Positions 62,401 to 64,000 of a stretch of 64,000 nucleotides of DNA are shown here, piece by piece; the first letter of the stretch is position 1; each line of letters opens with the position of its first letter. Made by a program: the position numbers and the translations under genes. The DNA is taken from the NCBI RefSeq assembly GCF_018070345.1, contig NZ_JAGPXX010000004.1:266103-330102 (forward strand). Direction: 5' to 3'. A model generated the notes under the pieces. That model was not told where the DNA came from. It searched no databases and saw nothing but the letters and a program-made list of their open reading frames with translations. This stretch comes from Streptomyces sp. F63. Lineage in GTDB: Bacteria > Actinomycetota > Actinomycetes > Streptomycetales > Streptomycetaceae.

Positions 62401-63967
62401 CCAGGCCAAGGTGTACGCGCACATACCCGACCACGGGGCGCAGACCTCCAAGGCCGAGTACCGCATCACGCACGCGCACGGCACCACCGTCACGGCGGTC
62501 TCCCAGGACGCCAACCAGTCCAACAAGTGGGTCGACCTGGGGGCGTACCGGTTCAACGACACCGTGCCCCAGGTCAGTCTCGACAACTTCAACGGCGGCG
62601 ACGGCTCCAAGGACATCGCCTACGATGCCATCGCCTTCGTGCCCGGGGACTACGACGGTCTCAACGAGATCGTCTTCCCCGAGGCGGACCCGAACGCGCC
62701 CGACATCGACTTCGTGGCCGCTCAGGACGCCGAGGAAGTCCCCGCGGGCGCCGCTCTGAAGTCCTCGGCGGCCGCGGAGCCGGAGAGCCCGCGGTGCGCG
62801 AACGGCCACGACGGGATCCGCTGGTGCGGCTCCTACGTGCCGCTGGACGGGAAGAGGGCGGCGTCCCCGGAGAAGAGGGCGGCGTCCCTGGAGAAGGAGG
62901 AGCGCGCCTCCGTGGCCGCGGGCCCCGTCGGCTGGTGCGCGAACGTCAACGGCGCGGCCATGCAGACCAGGACGCAGGGTTGTCTGCGCGGTCTGCTTCC
63001 GCTGACGGCGACCCGCGACGGCGTCCCTGTCGGCAACGCGACCATGAAGGTCATCCAGGAGATCGACCTCAATCACAAGTCGAACGAGTTCACCACGTGG
63101 ACCCAACTGTCGCTCGTCAGCATGACGGGGCTCACCTCCACCACGCTGACGTCGTTCGCGGAGGACTGCTGGCCGACGGGCGACTGCACCGAAAGCACCG
63201 GGCCCTGGATCGGCAGCACGACGTGGACCCCCGGTGACACGCACACCGCCACCCGGACCAACACCTACACCTGGAAGAAGACCACCGGGGGCGAATCGAA
63301 ACTGGACTTCACGTGGAACACCGCCTGGTCCACACCGAGCGCCGGTGTCCAGGCCGTCCCGAAGTGGACCAACAACGCCTTCGACGTCCGCTGCGACAAC
63401 AAGGTGGGCGGCAACACCGGATGCGTGTTCCCCCGGTACACGCCGAAGCTTCAGCTGAACACCAAGAAGTACCCGGCCGCCGCCGCGTACTACTGGGTGC
63501 TCATGGAGAAGCTGACCTCGCACCCCGGCAGCGAGCGGCACAACAAGCCACTGCACCGCCTGGCGGACGATGCGAAGGCCAAGGAGAACCGGGGAAAGAT
63601 GTGCAGGCTCGCGGTCGCGGAATGGAAACCGCATCCGAACGCGGACGGCACCAGTTGCGACGAGTACCCGTTCGCCAAATCCCGTGAGAGCGGCGGGATG
63701 ACGCTGTCCTCGGGCAAGTACTGCGCCCAGTTCTACGCGGAAAAGCAGTCCAGTGGGAGCTGGATGCTGAAGCTCGACAACAACTATCCGTATCCGACGT
63801 GGAACGAGATCTGCGGCCGTGCCGCGGTCCCGGCCAGGCAGAACACGGATGCCGGTGGCGACCTCGGACGGTTCACCACCGAGATCCGCCTGCTCGACCA
63901 CGACCCGTACGTCGTCCAGACCGGTTTCGAGTCCTGCGACATCAAGTCGGTCTGCGACATCAGCTGA
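59417..63967 (+). CDS. Giant secreted protein: lysozyme/SLT-like, golvesin-like and NucA/NucB nuclease domains
   Basis: This protein has about 1,516 residues. A signal peptide (TTVMAIALALPLSLPAQA) is followed by a Ser/Asp-rich, propeller-like region (about 60-340) and a Pro/Gly-rich linker. A goose-lysozyme/SLT-like domain follows (about 480-760; MLGVTAQESNMW with Glu574, CGYGITQATDGMR, LWAYNSGFYPN). Next is a golvesin-type beta domain (about 950-1075; AAYGNHFWFTHTRS, WVDLGAYRFND). The C-terminus is a NucA/NucB-type nuclease (about 1390-1516; MCRLAVAEWKPHP, CDEYPFAKS, residues 1414-1422). The GTG at 59417 has AAAGGA upstream; an ATG at 59387 is the alternative. Domain calls are from motifs. 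Confidence 0.75.
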   Translation: MRHPHTRWRVPITTVMAIALALPLSLPAQAAAPTPPDDAAQGWAGQADAEPHRKPDEKPEPKPRSVAKGDRTAVLGPGHSASQDTAFTTSGDGTGFHLLVADERDGYAWKAAATLSEDGFDADTWIGNACRTGSGKYAAVAYAPRAFTNKPELMVRGAFTAVVDLGSGEVTKLPFTASLAHFSPGCGTGRDAVFTQLSWDGDAAQKTRLISVDAATGKASRAVSFPGQVTSAVPTRDGIVAAHGNKLVRINGSRERVLAAATAVPFQITADGDGGVTFIDRQPEKTDAETVSWAKHLTSRQVEAGRTATPVTVASGRLRDWDLTGTPSGQVFITGKAAGKGGLPDKVRNPGRLAKGARMSSLGHAAVSTTWADGKTSLITPSEADAVRDARTTLRVLATGKTVTLDVTPKAAGGNARTGRDPSPALGLTTAPQREPGQPGGPKPQGGAAPLAAGGMSAQTVRTQPLAGRADSPSEGTDERYCGVARNDVRKQAFQPTPRQVEWAVDQAVVGELNFYRSPNWKNTGMGGYQPQGGLFPATVLAGDPNGTLDNEDPDVTDRWHIPSQVMLGVTAQESNMWQATRFAVPGVTANSLIGNYYGTQYTSDGTQADPWRINFSEADCGYGITQATDGMRLSGKEKDGETALSTYTQEAVALDYTANIAYGVRILSDKWNQTYRAGMKVNDGHPQWIENWFFALWAYNSGFYPNADAGGHKGLGWTNNPANPLWKANRVPFLQSATDPARDDYSHAAHPQDWPYQEKVLGWAARPISAMFAPGDFRPGYLAAWWNSNADRSTVKPPLDLFCDASNDCDPSKIGDNDSNDPGLGACELDAGDSGSNPHWLHCWWDKPAEWKNCDTGAECGHQVHRFNTSYPEQPDANSYPPRCSSGLPSNALVVDELPDGTTPAGSDARGCGAVKSDGTFSFSYRPSDITDADTGETITTYPGKIDTHQIGAAYGNHFWFTHTRSPETYPEPGDRMKVTGTWTLGSRITSHDGQAKVYAHIPDHGAQTSKAEYRITHAHGTTVTAVSQDANQSNKWVDLGAYRFNDTVPQVSLDNFNGGDGSKDIAYDAIAFVPGDYDGLNEIVFPEADPNAPDIDFVAAQDAEEVPAGAALKSSAAAEPESPRCANGHDGIRWCGSYVPLDGKRAASPEKRAASLEKEERASVAAGPVGWCANVNGAAMQTRTQGCLRGLLPLTATRDGVPVGNATMKVIQEIDLNHKSNEFTTWTQLSLVSMTGLTSTTLTSFAEDCWPTGDCTESTGPWIGSTTWTPGDTHTATRTNTYTWKKTTGGESKLDFTWNTAWSTPSAGVQAVPKWTNNAFDVRCDNKVGGNTGCVFPRYTPKLQLNTKKYPAAAAYYWVLMEKLTSHPGSERHNKPLHRLADDAKAKENRGKMCRLAVAEWKPHPNADGTSCDEYPFAKSRESGGMTLSSGKYCAQFYAEKQSSGSWMLKLDNNYPYPTWNEICGRAAVPARQNTDAGGDLGRFTTEIRLLDHDPYVVQTGFESCDIKSVCDIS

Positions 63968-64000
63968 CAGCGGCACCGCGAACGAGACGTGGGGCCGGAG

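Overview
This window is a high-GC (about 72%) actinobacterial chromosome segment, almost certainly Streptomyces or a close relative. The evidence is the complete Pup-proteasome cluster, mycothiol ligase mshC, the gylR-glpF-glpK-glpD glycerol operon, chaplin genes and many GTG starts. Gene order from the left edge to about 49 kb follows the conserved Streptomyces core. The right quarter (about 49.4-64 kb), downstream of a tRNA-Leu gene, is accessory and shows gene decay.

Layout. 1-13.2 kb: start of tatA, two small proteins, the WYL regulators pafC and pafB, two FKBP isomerases, then pafA, prcA, prcB, pup, dop and the ATPase arc, all on the minus strand. Strong hairpins cut this cluster into several transcripts. 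A [3Fe-4S] ferredoxin diverges from arc and meets a frameshifted secreted-protein gene tail to tail. 13.3-17.4 kb: trmI, a site-2 protease with CBS domains, a RecB-type nuclease and an orphan NarL-type response regulator. 17.4-25.5 kb: two peptide-binding lipoproteins without transporter partners, a HAD phosphatase and metH.

25.7-30.8 kb: glycerol uptake (facilitator), phosphorylation (kinase) and oxidation (G3P dehydrogenase) under the IclR-type regulator GylR. A shared 21-bp element lies in front of both gylR and glpF. 31-38.7 kb: a Gmad2/LysM protein, a PAC2 protein with a long disordered tail, mshC, three conserved genes that travel with mshC, corA and a conserved hypothetical. 38.9-45.1 kb: a nitronate monooxygenase-like protein behind a perfect 20-bp palindrome, an F420-type oxidoreductase, an aldo/keto reductase and a RecD2-like protein that has lost its ATPase motifs. 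45.3-49.3 kb: an acidic protein, a DUF5703 protein, the long chaplin chpC and short chaplin chpH, an M20 peptidase and tRNA-Leu(GAG).

49.4-64 kb, accessory: a secreted esterase and a secreted GH27/CBM13 alpha-galactosidase that share an operator-like sequence, a transposase remnant, a DinB protein, an mcrC whose mcrB partner survives only as a 3' stub, and small membrane proteins. The window ends with a run of four secreted or lipid-anchored proteins. The last is a protein of about 1,516 residues combining a lysozyme/transglycosylase-like domain, a golvesin-like domain and a C-terminal NucA/NucB nuclease domain. This last block is the best candidate for an undescribed system.
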